Origin: Pantoea cypripedii
GTDB lineage: Bacteria; Pseudomonadota; Gammaproteobacteria; Enterobacterales; Enterobacteriaceae
Assembly (NCBI RefSeq): GCF_002095535.1
Contig: NZ_MLJI01000001.1
Span: 2,283,832 to 2,347,831, forward strand
Length of the DNA: 64,000 nucleotides
Direction of reading: 5' to 3'
Shown here piece by piece: positions 29,543 to 39,370 of this stretch (position 1 is its first letter; the number at the start of each line of letters is the position of its first letter). The translations under genes and the position numbers were made by a program. The notes below the pieces were generated by a model. It ran no database searches. It was given only the letters and a program-made list of their open reading frames with translations, and was not told the origin of the DNA.

Positions 29543-31003
29543 ATGACCACATTTTATACCCTGATCAGTTGGTTACTACTGTTTGGCTACTGGTTGCTCA
29601 TTGCGGGTGTGACACTGCGAATTCTGATGAAACGCCGTGCTGTCACGTCTGCCATGGCCTGGTTGCTGGTCATCTATATTCTGCCGCTGGTGGGTATTAT
29701 TGCGTATCTGTCATTTGGTGAACTGCATCTGGGCAAGCGCCGTGCGGAACGGGCGCGCACCATGTGGCCGTCAACGGCCAAATGGCTCAACGACCTGAAA
29801 CAATGCCGCCATATCTTCGCCACGGAACACAGCGATGTCGCCCTGTCCTTGTTCCAGCTGTGCCACCATCGTCAGGGTATTGCCGGTGTGAAAGGCAACC
29901 AGCTGCAGTTGCTGACCAATTCCGATGATGTGATGCATGCCTTAATCCGCGATATTCAGCTGGCTCGCCACAATATCGAGATGGTGTTCTATATCTGGCA
30001 ACCCGGCGGGCTGGCGGATGAAGTGGCTGAATCGCTGATGGCGGCATCACGTCGCGGCGTGCACTGCCGCCTGATGCTCGATTCCGCAGGCAGCGTGGCC
30101 TTTTTCCGCAGTTCGTGGCCCGGCATGATGCGCAATGCGGGTATCGATGTGGTAGAGGCGTTACAGGTCAGCCTGCTGCGTGTGTTCCTGCGCCGCATGG
30201 ATTTGCGCCAGCATCGCAAGGTGGTGCTGATTGATAACTACATTGCCTACACAGGCAGCATGAATCTGGTTGATCCACGCTTCTTTAAACAGGATGCGGG
30301 AGTGGGTCAATGGATTGATATGATGGCCCGTATGGAAGGCCCGGTCGCCACCACCATGGGCATTGTCTACTCATGCGACTGGGAGATTGAAACCGGCAAG
30401 CGCATCCTGCCGCCCGCCCCTGATGCCAATATCATGCCGTTTGAGCAGGAGAGTGGTCACATCATTCAGGTGATTGCTTCCGGTCCCGGCTTCCCGGAGG
30501 ACATGATCCATCAGGCGTTGTTAACGGCGGTCTATTCCGCACGCCACCAGTTGATCATGACGACCCCCTACTTCGTGCCCAGCGATGATTTGCTGCATGC
30601 CATTTGTACTGCGGCGCTGCGCGGGGTGGAAGTCAGCATTATTGTGCCACGGCATAACGATTCCCTGCTGGTGGGCTGGGCCAGCCGCGCCTTCTTCACC
30701 GAGCTGCTGGAAGCCGGGGTGAAGATTTATCAGTTCGAGGATGGGCTGTTACATACCAAGAGCGTGCTGGTCGATGGTCAGCTCAGCCTGGTGGGCACCG
30801 TGAATCTGGATATGCGCAGCCTGTGGCTCAATTTTGAGATTACCCTGGTGGTGGATGATGCCGGGTTTGGCAGCGATCTTGCTTGTGTCCAGGATGACTA
30901 TATCGCCCGCTCACGCCTGCTGGATGGCGCTCGCTGGGCAAAACGTGCCTGGTGGCAGCGCATCGTCGAACGACTGTTTTACTTCTTCAGTCCTTTACTG
31001 TAA
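29543..31003 (+). CDS. clsA: Cardiolipin synthase A
   Basis: Makes cardiolipin from two phosphatidylglycerols in the inner membrane. 486 residues, as in E. coli ClsA. Two N-terminal transmembrane helices (about 4-25 and 36-58), then two phospholipase-D HKD motifs: [18 protein letters not shown] (about 225) and [18 protein letters not shown] (about 405). Ends in the hydrophobic FYFFSPLL. Confidence 0.97.
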   Translation: MTTFYTLISWLLLFGYWLLIAGVTLRILMKRRAVTSAMAWLLVIYILPLVGIIAYLSFGELHLGKRRAERARTMWPSTAKWLNDLKQCRHIFATEHSDVALSLFQLCHHRQGIAGVKGNQLQLLTNSDDVMHALIRDIQLARHNIEMVFYIWQPGGLADEVAESLMAASRRGVHCRLMLDSAGSVAFFRSSWPGMMRNAGIDVVEALQVSLLRVFLRRMDLRQHRKVVLIDNYIAYTGSMNLVDPRFFKQDAGVGQWIDMMARMEGPVATTMGIVYSCDWEIETGKRILPPAPDANIMPFEQESGHIIQVIASGPGFPEDMIHQALLTAVYSARHQLIMTTPYFVPSDDLLHAICTAALRGVEVSIIVPRHNDSLLVGWASRAFFTELLEAGVKIYQFEDGLLHTKSVLVDGQLSLVGTVNLDMRSLWLNFEITLVVDDAGFGSDLACVQDDYIARSRLLDGARWAKRAWWQRIVERLFYFFSPLL

Positions 31004-31039
31004 AACGAGCGGAAATATTTACCGCCGCAGGGCACGCAA

Positions 31040-31369
31040 ATGACCATGGATTTAAATAATCGCCTGACCGAAGATGAAACGCTGGAGCAGGCTTACGATA
31101 TTTTTCTGGAACTGGCAGGTGACAACCTCGATCCGGCCGATATCATTCTGTTCAATTTACAGTTTGAGGAACGGGGTGGCGCGGAGCTGTTCGATCCCTC
31201 GGAAGACTGGCAGGAACACGTCGATTTCGACCTGAACCCTGACTTTTTCTCTGAAGTGGTGATTGGACTCGGTGAGGCGGACGGGGAGCCGATTACCGAT
31301 GTCTTTGCGCGCGTTCTGCTGTGTCGCGAGAAAGACCATAAACTCTGCCATATCCTGTGGCGCGAGTAA
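31040..31369 (+). CDS. yciU: dsDNA-mimic protein YciU (HI1450 family)
   Basis: 109 residues, highly acidic, nearly identical in pattern to E. coli Yci[58 protein letters not shown] and [17 protein letters not shown]. The H. influenzae homologue HI1450 mimics DNA and was linked to HU binding. 36 nt after clsA, same strand, probably one transcript. Confidence 0.95.
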   Translation: MTMDLNNRLTEDETLEQAYDIFLELAGDNLDPADIILFNLQFEERGGAELFDPSEDWQEHVDFDLNPDFFSEVVIGLGEADGEPITDVFARVLLCREKDHKLCHILWRE

Positions 31370-31382
31370 GGTTAACCAAATA

Positions 31383-31412
31383 ACGCCGGGCAATTGCCCG
31401 GCGTTTTGTTTT
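31383..31412. terminator. yciU/oppF bidirectional terminator
   Basis: ACGCCGGGCA/TGCCCGGCGT hairpin (31383-31405) followed by TTTGTTTT; converging genes yciU and oppF share it. Confidence 0.9.
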
Positions 31413-32412
31413 ACATCGGGTCCACCTTCAGACAGGACACCGCATGGCGGAAGCTGCCTTCAAGTAATGGACGCGTTTTCGCGCACTCTGGCCCGGCAAT
31501 CGGGCAGCGAGTACGGAATACGCAACCTGATGGTGGATTGATCGGCGACGGCAGCTCTCCTTCCAGCAACTGGATCTGTTTATTCTTTTCCAGATCCGGG
31601 TCGGGAATCGGCACCGCCGACATCAGCGCGCGGGTATAAGGATGCTGCGGGTTGTTGTACACCGCATCATACGTCCCCAGTTCCACCGCATGGCCGAGGT
31701 ACATCACCAGCACGCGGTCGGAGATGTGTTTCACCACCGCCAGATCGTGGGCAATGAAGATCAGCGATAACCCCATCTCACGTTGCAGCTGCTGCAACAG
31801 GTTCACCACTTGCGCCTGAATTGACACATCAAGTGCCGATACTGGCTCATCACAAATGATCAGTTTCGGTTCCAGAATCAGCGCGCGAGCGATCCCAATA
31901 CGCTGGCACTGGCCACCGGAGAACTCGTGAGGATAACGGTTGATAAGGTTGGGCAGCAGGCCAACCTTCATCATCATGTTTTTAACCTTATCCTTCACTT
32001 CCTGACGTGACATCTTCGGATGATAGGTACGCAGCGGCTCCGCAATAATATCGCCGATGGTCATACGCGGGTTGAGCGACGCTAACGGGTCCTGGAAGAT
32101 CATCTGGATATCGCTGCGCGCATTGCGCCACTCTTCCTGACTCTGTCCCAGCAGATCCCGCCCCAGCCAGGCAACACGCCCTTCGGTGGCCTTCACCAGC
32201 CCGATAATGGCACGCGCCAGCGTTGATTTACCGCAGCCAGATTCCCCGACCACGCCCAGGGTCTCCCCTTCATATAAGCGCAGGCTGACGCCATCGACCG
32301 CTTTCAGGGTCTTGGCGGGCTGCCAGAACCACTGCTTGCCATCTTTGATCTCGAAATGCACCTTCAGATCGGCGATTTCCAGTAACACTTTCTTTTCCGC
32401 TACGGTGTTCAT
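31411..32412 (-). CDS. oppF: Oligopeptide ABC transporter ATP-binding protein OppF
   Basis: One of two ATPases of the Opp importer. 333 residues: Walker [13 protein letters not shown], signature [15 protein letters not shown], Walker [12 protein letters not shown], and the C-terminal oligopeptide-transporter extension with Cys-rich [12 protein letters not shown]...SCLKVD typical of OppD/OppF. ATGA overlap with oppD. Last gene of the operon. Confidence 0.97.
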   Translation of the reverse strand: MNTVAEKKVLLEIADLKVHFEIKDGKQWFWQPAKTLKAVDGVSLRLYEGETLGVVGESGCGKSTLARAIIGLVKATEGRVAWLGRDLLGQSQEEWRNARSDIQMIFQDPLASLNPRMTIGDIIAEPLRTYHPKMSRQEVKDKVKNMMMKVGLLPNLINRYPHEFSGGQCQRIGIARALILEPKLIICDEPVSALDVSIQAQVVNLLQQLQREMGLSLIFIAHDLAVVKHISDRVLVMYLGHAVELGTYDAVYNNPQHPYTRALMSAVPIPDPDLEKNKQIQLLEGELPSPINPPSGCVFRTRCPIAGPECAKTRPLLEGSFRHAVSCLKVDPM

Positions 32413-33422
32413 ACTAATTCCTCCACCGGCTTAAAGCAGGCACGCAGGCGTCCTTCGCCAAAAGGTTCCAGCGCCGGGGCTGTGGCACAGATATCCATCG
32501 CATGCGGGCAGCGAGGCTGGAATGGACACCCCTGCGGCAGGCGCAACAGGTTAGGTGGATTGCCTGGAATGGTCATCAGCGACTCGCCTTCAGCATCCAG
32601 ACGCGGCACCGCGCTCAGCAAACCAATGGAGTAAGGATGCGCCGGTTGATAGAACACATCGCGCGCCCGGCCATATTCCATGGTACGTCCGGCATACATC
32701 ACCAGCACCTTGTCACAGATCCCCGCTACCACGCCCAGATCGTGGGTAATCATGATGATCGCGGTGTTGAACTCGCGTTTGAGTTCATTCAGCAACGTCA
32801 TGATCTGCGCCTGCACCGTCACGTCCAGCGCGGTGGTTGGCTCATCGGCGATCAGTAATTTAGGACGGCACAGCAATGCCATGGCAATCATCACGCGCTG
32901 ACGCATCCCACCGGAGAATTCGTGCGGGAACATTTTCATGCGTTTGCGCGCTTCCGGCATTTTTACCGCATCCAGCATACGCACCGACTCTTCAAACGCC
33001 TGTGCGCTGTTCATCCCTTTGTGCAGCTTCAGCACTTCCATCAGCTGTTCACCGACGCGCATATACGGGTTCAGCGAAGTCATCGGATCCTGGAAAATCA
33101 TCGCGATCTGCTCGGCGCGCAGCTTGTTCAGTTGATTTTCCGGCAGGTTGAGAATCTCCTGGCCGTTAAACTTTGCCGACCCACCAATACGACCGTTTTT
33201 TGCCAGCAGCCCCATCAGGGCAAAGGCCGTCTGCGATTTACCCGAGCCGGACTCCCCTACTATCCCGAGGGTTTCACCGGCACGCAGCGAAAAGTTGAGG
33301 TCGTTGACGGCGGTGACGTCACCATCGTGGGTGCCAAAAGTCACACGCAGATCTTTAACGTCTAACAACAGGTTGCTTCCCGCACGGGCCGCCATTGCTG
33401 GCTGAAATTCATGAATGGTCAT
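32409..33422 (-). CDS. oppD: Oligopeptide ABC transporter ATP-binding protein OppD
   Basis: Partner ATPase of OppF. 337 residues from the ATG at 33422, chosen because GAGGAG lies 7 nt upstream; five further codons are open upstream. Walker A GESGSGKSQTAF, Q-loop FQDPMTSLNPYM, signature FSGGMRQRVMIAMALL, Walker B LIADEPTTALD, and the C-terminal Cys cluster GCPFQPRCPHAMDICAT implicated in Fe-S binding in related transporters. Overlaps oppF by 4 nt. Confidence 0.97.
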   Translation of the reverse strand: MTIHEFQPAMAARAGSNLLLDVKDLRVTFGTHDGDVTAVNDLNFSLRAGETLGIVGESGSGKSQTAFALMGLLAKNGRIGGSAKFNGQEILNLPENQLNKLRAEQIAMIFQDPMTSLNPYMRVGEQLMEVLKLHKGMNSAQAFEESVRMLDAVKMPEARKRMKMFPHEFSGGMRQRVMIAMALLCRPKLLIADEPTTALDVTVQAQIMTLLNELKREFNTAIIMITHDLGVVAGICDKVLVMYAGRTMEYGRARDVFYQPAHPYSIGLLSAVPRLDAEGESLMTIPGNPPNLLRLPQGCPFQPRCPHAMDICATAPALEPFGEGRLRACFKPVEELV

Positions 33423-33433
33423 CGGGAAACTCC

Positions 33434-34342
33434 TCAACGATCTTTCGGGTCGAGGGCATCACGCAGGCCATCGCCGATAAAGTTAAAACAGAACAGCGTG
33501 ACCACCAGGAATCCTGCCGGAAACAGCAGCAGCCAGGGTGAAACTTCCATAGAGTTAGCACCATCGCTCAGCAGCGCGCCCCAGCTACTCAGCGGCTCCT
33601 GGGTACCCAGTCCGAGGAAACTCAGGAAGGATTCAAACAGGATCATGCTGGGCACCAGCAGCGAGGCATACACCACCACCACACCCAATACGTTAGGCAC
33701 GATATGGCGCAGCACGATATTGGTGGTGGATACCCCACCGACCTGGGCCGCTTCAATAAACTCTTTGCGTTTCAGGCCCAGCGTCTGGCCGCGCACGATA
33801 CGCGCCATATCCAGCCACGACACCATGCCGATGGCGACAAAGATCAGCAGGATATTACGGCCGAAGAAGGTCACCAGCAGAATGACGAAGAACATAAACG
33901 GGAAGGAGTTGAGGATTTCCAGGATACGCATCATCACCGAGTCGGTTTTACCGCCGAGATAACCGGCAGCCGAGCCATACAGGGTGCCGACCAGCACGGC
34001 AATCAGTGCCGAGGCAATCCCCACCATCAGCGAGATGCGGCCACCGATAGCCACACGCACCAGCAGATCGCGGCCGGAAGAATCCGTGCCAAACCAGTGT
34101 CCGGAGGTGGTATCTGGCGGCGCGGACATCATGCCCCAGTCGGTATCGTCATAGCGGAACTGCGACAGCATCGGGGCGAACACCACGAACAGCGCGATCA
34201 GTACCAGCACCAGCAAACTCAGCAGCGCAGCACGGTTATGAATAAAGCGACGACGCGCATCCTGCCACAGGCTGCGGCCCTCAACTTCCAGCTTTTCACT
34301 GAAGGCATCCAGAGCTTCGCTGTTTTTCTTACTTAACATCAT
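33434..34342 (-). CDS. oppC: Oligopeptide ABC transporter permease OppC
   Basis: 302 residues, same as E. coli. N-terminal cytoplasmic segment MMLSKKNSEALDAFSEKLEVEGRS, six transmembrane helices, and the EAA coupling loop RKEFIEAAQVGGVSTTNIVLRHIVPN that docks on OppD/OppF. Lies 15 nt downstream of oppB and 11 nt upstream of the oppD start. Confidence 0.97.
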   Translation of the reverse strand: MMLSKKNSEALDAFSEKLEVEGRSLWQDARRRFIHNRAALLSLLVLVLIALFVVFAPMLSQFRYDDTDWGMMSAPPDTTSGHWFGTDSSGRDLLVRVAIGGRISLMVGIASALIAVLVGTLYGSAAGYLGGKTDSVMMRILEILNSFPFMFFVILLVTFFGRNILLIFVAIGMVSWLDMARIVRGQTLGLKRKEFIEAAQVGGVSTTNIVLRHIVPNVLGVVVVYASLLVPSMILFESFLSFLGLGTQEPLSSWGALLSDGANSMEVSPWLLLFPAGFLVVTLFCFNFIGDGLRDALDPKDR

Positions 34343-34357
34343 GGGCGAACTCCAGCA

Positions 34358-35278
34358 TCAGTAACGAATCTTCGGATCGATCACGGCATACAGCACGTCA
34401 ACGACCGCGTTAAACACAATGGTCAGCACACCGACCAGGATCGTCAGGCTCATCACCAGCGAGTAGTCGCGGTTAAGCGCGCCATTCACGAACAACTGAC
34501 CAATTCCCGGCAGGCCATAGATCGACTCGATAACCATTGAACCGGTAATGATGCCGACGAATGCCGGGCCCATGTAGGAGATGACTGGCAACAGCGCCGG
34601 TTTCAGCGCATGACGCAGCACGATACGACGCAGCGGTAGCCCTTTGGCCCGCGCGGTGCGGATAAAGTTGGAGTGCATCACTTCAATCATCGAACCACGC
34701 GTTATGCGCGCGATGCTGGCGATATACGCCAGAGACAGGGCCACCATCGGCAGCAGCATGTATTGCACTTGTCCGCCATTCCAGCCACCACCAGGCAGCC
34801 AGCGCAGGGTGATGGCGAACACCAGGACCAGCAATGGTGCGACCACAAAACTCGGTATCACCACGCCGGTCATGGCGACCCCCATCACCGCATAATCCCA
34901 TAAACTGTTTTGTTTCAGAGCGGCGATCACGCCCGCGGTAATCCCCAACACCATCGCCAGCACAAAGGCCGCCAAGCCGAGTTTGGCTGATACCGGGAAC
35001 GCATGCCCTACCAGATAGTTAACGCTATAGTCCTTGTACTTAAACGAGGGGCCGAAATCGCCATGCGCCAGCTGAATCAGGTAATCAACATATTGTTTGC
35101 CGATGGGATCGTTGAGATGGTATTTGGCTTCGATATTCGCCATCACTTCGGGCGATAAGGTGCGTTCGCCGGTAAATGGGCTACCGGGTGCCAGTCGCAT
35201 CATGAAGAAGGAGATGGTAATCAAAACGAAGAGCGTCGGAATCGCTTCCAGAATCCGTCGCAGGATGAATTTTAACAT
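34358..35278 (-). CDS. oppB: Oligopeptide ABC transporter permease OppB
   Basis: 306 residues, six transmembrane helices, start MLKFILRRILEAIPTLFVLITISFFMMRLAPGSPF, EAA loop FIRTARAKGLPLRRIVLRHALKPALLP. Forms the heterodimeric pore with OppC. Separated from oppA by 79 nt containing a stem-loop, matching the lower expected expression of the membrane components. Confidence 0.97.
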   Translation of the reverse strand: MLKFILRRILEAIPTLFVLITISFFMMRLAPGSPFTGERTLSPEVMANIEAKYHLNDPIGKQYVDYLIQLAHGDFGPSFKYKDYSVNYLVGHAFPVSAKLGLAAFVLAMVLGITAGVIAALKQNSLWDYAVMGVAMTGVVIPSFVVAPLLVLVFAITLRWLPGGGWNGGQVQYMLLPMVALSLAYIASIARITRGSMIEVMHSNFIRTARAKGLPLRRIVLRHALKPALLPVISYMGPAFVGIITGSMVIESIYGLPGIGQLFVNGALNRDYSLVMSLTILVGVLTIVFNAVVDVLYAVIDPKIRY

Positions 35279-35315
35279 TGCCGTACCTACCAGGCTGTTG
35301 CTTCACAAAGTAATA

Positions 35316-35335
35316 GGCGGTGCCGCAGCACCGCC
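35316..35335 (-). other. Stem-loop between oppA and oppB
   Basis: GGCGGTGC-CGCA-GCACCGCC, a perfect 8-bp stem without a U-tract. In this position such hairpins usually protect the upstream oppA mRNA from 3' exonucleases and lower expression of oppBCDF. Confidence 0.65.
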
Positions 35336-35357
35336 ACTGTCGATAGCCTGTGTGCTA

Positions 35358-36998
35358 TTAGTGTTTAATTATATAAAAGTTCTTATCGAGGGTTTTATCC
35401 AGCGGATCTTTGCCGGTGTAACCGCCGACATAAGGTTTCACCAGACGCGCGTTCACGTAGTAGTAAACCGGCACGATGGTGCTGTCCTTATCGAGGATCT
35501 GTTCTGCTTTTTGATAATCCGCCGCACGACCTTTGGCGTCAGGTGCCTTGATGGCATCTTTGATCACCTGGTCATACTCAGCGCTCTTATAGTGCGAGGT
35601 GTTACTGCTGCTGTCCGAAAGCATGATGTTCAGGAACGACGTCGGTTCGTTGTAGTCCGCACACCAGGCCGCACGTGAAACGTCAAAGTTGCCCTGATGA
35701 CGGGTATCCAGGAAGGTTTTCCACTCCTGGTTTTCCAGCTTGATGTTCACGCCAATGTTTTTCTTCCAGATCGATGCCGCGGCGATGGCCAGCTTTTTGT
35801 GCAGGTCGGAAGTGTTGTACAGCAGGTTGAAGGTCAACGGTTTGTCTGCGGTATAACCGGCTTCAGCCAGCAATTTCTTCGCTTCAGCGTTACGTTTTTC
35901 CTGTGACCATTTGAACCAGTCCGGCGGCAGAATTTCCATGCCATCGGTGGCCGGCGGGGTGAAGCTGTAGGCAGGCATCTGACCCTGTGCCAGTACTTTG
36001 TTCACCATGATGTCGCGATCCAGACCCAGTTTCAGCGCTGCACGTACGCGCGGATCGGTGAATGGTGCTTTCTGGTTGTTGATTTCGTAGTAGTAAGTAC
36101 ACAGGTACGGGTCGACATGCAGCTCTTTGCCGTTATCACGCTGCAGCTTTTTGAACAACTCAATCGGCATGTTGTTATAGGTCATGTCGCTGCCGTTCTC
36201 AGAGAAGTAACGGTTAACATCGCTCACTTCAGAGTTGATCGGCAGGAAGGTGACTTTGTTCAGTACGGTGTGGGCGTTATCCCAATATTCCGGGTTACGT
36301 ACCAGCGTAATACGTTCGTTGATTACGTGATCCTGGAGTTTAAAGGCACCATTACCGACCCAGTTCTGCGGCTGAGTCCACTGCTCACCAAATTTCTCAA
36401 TCGCCGGTTTGTAAACCGGTGACATCACGGAGTTAATCAGCAGTTTGTCGAAATACGGCACTGGCTCACTCAGGGTGACTTCCAGCGTGTGATCGTCCAG
36501 CGCTTTCACGCCCAGATCGGTGATCGGTTTTTTACCGGCGATGATGTCATCGACGTTAGCAATATGACCATACTGCGGATAGCTGGCATACGGGGACGCC
36601 GTTTTCGGGTCAACCAGACGCTCCCAGCTATACACAAAATCCTGTGCCGTTACCGGCGCACCGTTCGACCATTTGGCATTTTTACGCAGATGGAAAGTCC
36701 AGACTTTGTAATCTTTGTTTTCCCAGCTTTCCGCCACGCCCGGCACCGGTTTGCCGTCGCTGTCGCTCACCAGCAGACCTTCATACAGGTCACGCGCGAC
36801 GTTATCTTCCGGCACGCCTTCAATTTTATGCGGGTCCAGTGACTGCACTTCGTCACCATTACCGCGCACCAGCTCCTGCTTTGCTGCCAATTGAACGCCT
36901 GCTGGCACTGTCGCTGCCAGCGCGGCATTCCCTGCCAGCGCGCCAATCGCCGCAACCACACCTAAGGCGATCAGGCTTTTCTTCGTGATGTTGTTCAT
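35358..36998 (-). CDS. oppA: Periplasmic oligopeptide-binding protein OppA
   Basis: Receptor of the Opp importer. 546 residues: signal peptide MNNITKKSLIALGVVAAIG..AALA, then mature protein with ELVRGNGDEVQSLDPHKIEG, the family motif AESWENKDYKVWTFHLRKNAKWSNG.PVTAQDFVYSW, and EWKTFLDTRHQGNFDVSRAAWCADYNEP in the peptide pocket. Strong ribosome site. Preceded by a second oppA-like gene, from which it is separated by 162 nt of rather GC-rich spacer that may hold its own promoter or a processing site. Confidence 0.97.
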   Translation of the reverse strand: MNNITKKSLIALGVVAAIGALAGNAALAATVPAGVQLAAKQELVRGNGDEVQSLDPHKIEGVPEDNVARDLYEGLLVSDSDGKPVPGVAESWENKDYKVWTFHLRKNAKWSNGAPVTAQDFVYSWERLVDPKTASPYASYPQYGHIANVDDIIAGKKPITDLGVKALDDHTLEVTLSEPVPYFDKLLINSVMSPVYKPAIEKFGEQWTQPQNWVGNGAFKLQDHVINERITLVRNPEYWDNAHTVLNKVTFLPINSEVSDVNRYFSENGSDMTYNNMPIELFKKLQRDNGKELHVDPYLCTYYYEINNQKAPFTDPRVRAALKLGLDRDIMVNKVLAQGQMPAYSFTPPATDGMEILPPDWFKWSQEKRNAEAKKLLAEAGYTADKPLTFNLLYNTSDLHKKLAIAAASIWKKNIGVNIKLENQEWKTFLDTRHQGNFDVSRAAWCADYNEPTSFLNIMLSDSSSNTSHYKSAEYDQVIKDAIKAPDAKGRAADYQKAEQILDKDSTIVPVYYYVNARLVKPYVGGYTGKDPLDKTLDKNFYIIKH

Positions 36999-37160
36999 TA
37001 TTACGCTCCAGTTTTATTATCGTCACCGGGTCGGTCTGAGCCGCCCGGCGTACCCCGTATCCGGGAATCTCCGCCCTGTCTGGTCAGAGATTGCAATCCC
37101 CCTTGCAAGGGTTGCCACGGTAACGTGCCGCCCGACTGTAGCGCCGGATCAGCCCGTTAC

Positions 37161-38795
37161 TCAATGTTTCTTTATGTAATAGTATTTCAGATTAATCAGA
37201 TCCTGCGGATCCTGCCTGGTAAAACCACCCACCCAGGGCTTCACCAGTCGTACGCTGACGCGGTAATACACCGGGATAATCGCTGAATCTTTGTCCTGCT
37301 GATTTTCTGCCTGCTGATAGAGCGCGGCGCGTGTCGCGTCGTCCGGTGCCGTCAGCGTTTGCGCCATCAGCCGATCGAATGCCGGGCTGCTGTAGAAAGC
37401 GGTATTGATCGACGCGCCACTCAGCAGAATATTCAGGAAGGTGGACGGTTCGTTGTAGTCTGCACACCAGGTGGCGCGCACCACATCGTATTGCGCCTGA
37501 TGGCGTGTCTCCAGCAGCGTTTTCCATTCCTGATTTTCCAGGGTCACCACCGCGCCGAGGTTTTTCTGCCACATTGAGGCAGCAGCAATGGCCTGCTTTT
37601 TGTTTTGCTCAGAAGTGTTGTAAAGCAATGAGAAGCGCAGCGGGTGTTGATCGTTAAAACCGGCCTCAGCCAGCAGTTTTTTCGCGCTGGCATTGCGTTC
37701 TGCCTGGGTTTGATTGAACCAGGCAGGCGGGGAGAGCTTCACGCCGTCAGTAAAGGGTGGGGTCAGGCTGTAGGCTGGGATTTGTCCCTGCCCCATCACT
37801 TTTTGCGCGATGATGTCGCGGTCCAGCGTCAGCTTCAGCGCAGTACGCACCCGGGCATCATTAAATGGGGCTTTTTTGTTGTTTATTTCATAGTAGAAGG
37901 TACACAGCAGCGGGCTGACTTTGACCTGGTCGCCAAGATCCTGGCGCAATTTATGGTACATATCCGGCGGTACCACGCTGTTGGTCATATCCGTGCCGCC
38001 ACTGCGATAACGGTTAATATCGCTATTTTCCGACGATAGCGGCAGATAGACGCCCTCTTCAATCACGGTGTGGGCATTGTCCCAGTAGAGCGGATTGCGC
38101 TTCACCACGATTTTTTCATTCACCACCCATTGGCTGAGGGTGTAAGGACCATTGCTGACGTAATGATCAGGTTGCGTCCACTGCTCGCCCCACTTCTCCA
38201 CCGCCGGAGGATAAACCGGCTTCATGGCGGTATTTGCCACCATGGAGAGGAAATAAGGAACGGGTTCTGTCAGTGTCACCTGAAAATGGCGATCGTCCAG
38301 CGCTTTGACACCCAGCTCAGCAGGTTTGGCTTTACCCGCCATGATCGCATCAACATTGGCAACATGCGCGGCCTGCAAATAACTGGCGTACGGAGAAGCC
38401 GTTTGCGGATCGGCAAGGCGTTGCCAGCTGTAAACAAAATCAGCTGCTGTGACGGGTTCACCATTACTCCAGCGGGCATTTTCTCGCAGAGTAAAAGTCC
38501 ACACGCGCCCTTGTTCGCTGTGCCAGCTCTCCGCTACGCCAGGGACAATTTTGCCGTTGTTGTCGGTGTTCACCAGACCATCGAGCAGGCTTTGAATCAC
38601 ATTGGATTCCGGTACACCCTCAATCTTCTGTGGATCGAGAGACGCTACTTCGCTGCCGTTATTAATCACAATACGCTGTGTGGCGGATAATTGTGTCCCT
38701 GCCGGGATATCAGCCGCCTGACTCTGGCTCAAAATACCCCACAGGCAGAGGGCGAGAGGTGAAAACGCCGTGGCCTTCGCTACCATCCATTTCAT
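37161..38795 (-). CDS. Second OppA/MppA-like peptide-binding protein
   Basis: 544 residues from the ATG at 38795 (an upstream in-frame TTG is less likely). Signal peptide ends near SQSQAA. Shares block after block with OppA: GSEVASLDPQKIEGVPESNVI, VAESWHSEQGRVWTFTLRENARWSNGEPVTAADFVYSW and the WCADYNEP pocket segment. Clearly a tandem paralogue with substantial divergence, so ligand preference probably differs (for example murein peptide like MppA, or other peptides). Likely shares OppBCDF. The long AT-rich leader upstream suggests it has the main promoter of the cluster. Confidence 0.93.
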   Translation of the reverse strand: MKWMVAKATAFSPLALCLWGILSQSQAADIPAGTQLSATQRIVINNGSEVASLDPQKIEGVPESNVIQSLLDGLVNTDNNGKIVPGVAESWHSEQGRVWTFTLRENARWSNGEPVTAADFVYSWQRLADPQTASPYASYLQAAHVANVDAIMAGKAKPAELGVKALDDRHFQVTLTEPVPYFLSMVANTAMKPVYPPAVEKWGEQWTQPDHYVSNGPYTLSQWVVNEKIVVKRNPLYWDNAHTVIEEGVYLPLSSENSDINRYRSGGTDMTNSVVPPDMYHKLRQDLGDQVKVSPLLCTFYYEINNKKAPFNDARVRTALKLTLDRDIIAQKVMGQGQIPAYSLTPPFTDGVKLSPPAWFNQTQAERNASAKKLLAEAGFNDQHPLRFSLLYNTSEQNKKQAIAAASMWQKNLGAVVTLENQEWKTLLETRHQAQYDVVRATWCADYNEPSTFLNILLSGASINTAFYSSPAFDRLMAQTLTAPDDATRAALYQQAENQQDKDSAIIPVYYRVSVRLVKPWVGGFTRQDPQDLINLKYYYIKKH

Positions 38796-38798
38796 CAA

Positions 38799-39370
38799 CA
38801 GAAATCAACCTTCAACATAAACCTGATAGCGAGTAAGCAAGAACCGTACACATTTTTGACTATCAGATAAAAAAATTGCGATGTTCCGAAAATTATCAGA
38901 ACAAATGCCCATGCGCCAAAGCTAAACCACAAAAATGTTATCTAATTCTCTTTTATCACGTCTTATTGCTAAGGAAAAGTGTTAATTCTTAACCAAAATT
39001 ATCACTTAATATATTGATTTATATCTATTTAATGGTGAATTTGCTGTCATTGTGTGCAGAGTTAAATGCAGAATGGATAAAATGTGTTTTATGTCACTGA
39101 ATAGTATGAACATGGGATATATGAATGGAAAAATCCCCGACAAAGCGAGATTTATTTATATCTTACCCTGATAATCAGAATATGATGCTGTGATAATTAT
39201 CACAGTAAAATACAGTGAATGGTTAAACAAGGATTAAGACAGTAGCAAAATTGATAACCCACCAGTGATATTAAGCCCGATGAATATCAGCACCAATATG
39301 GTGCGAAATTATCCTTTTTCGCACCATATTGGATCATGAAAAGATGACGTGTAGAAAATTAAGGCGATTT
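38799..39370. other. AT-rich intergenic region with a long perfect inverted repeat
   Basis: 572 nt without a gene: promoter region of the second oppA-like gene on the right side of that gene, and the 3' end of ychE. Near ychE lies a perfect 16-bp inverted repeat (39293-39308 and 39317-39332, 8-nt loop) described separately. Confidence 0.6.
39293..39332. repeat. 16-bp perfect inverted repeat downstream of ychE
   Basis: CCAATATGGTGCGAAA and its exact complement TTTCGCACCATATTGG separated by 8 nt. Folds as a strong RNA hairpin just past the ychE stop codon; no long U-tract follows on the minus strand. Confidence 0.85.

Noticed and set aside
35097..35678. 193-codon plus-strand ORF across the oppB-oppA junction
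   Set aside because: Antisense to oppB and oppA, no ribosome site or recognisable domain.
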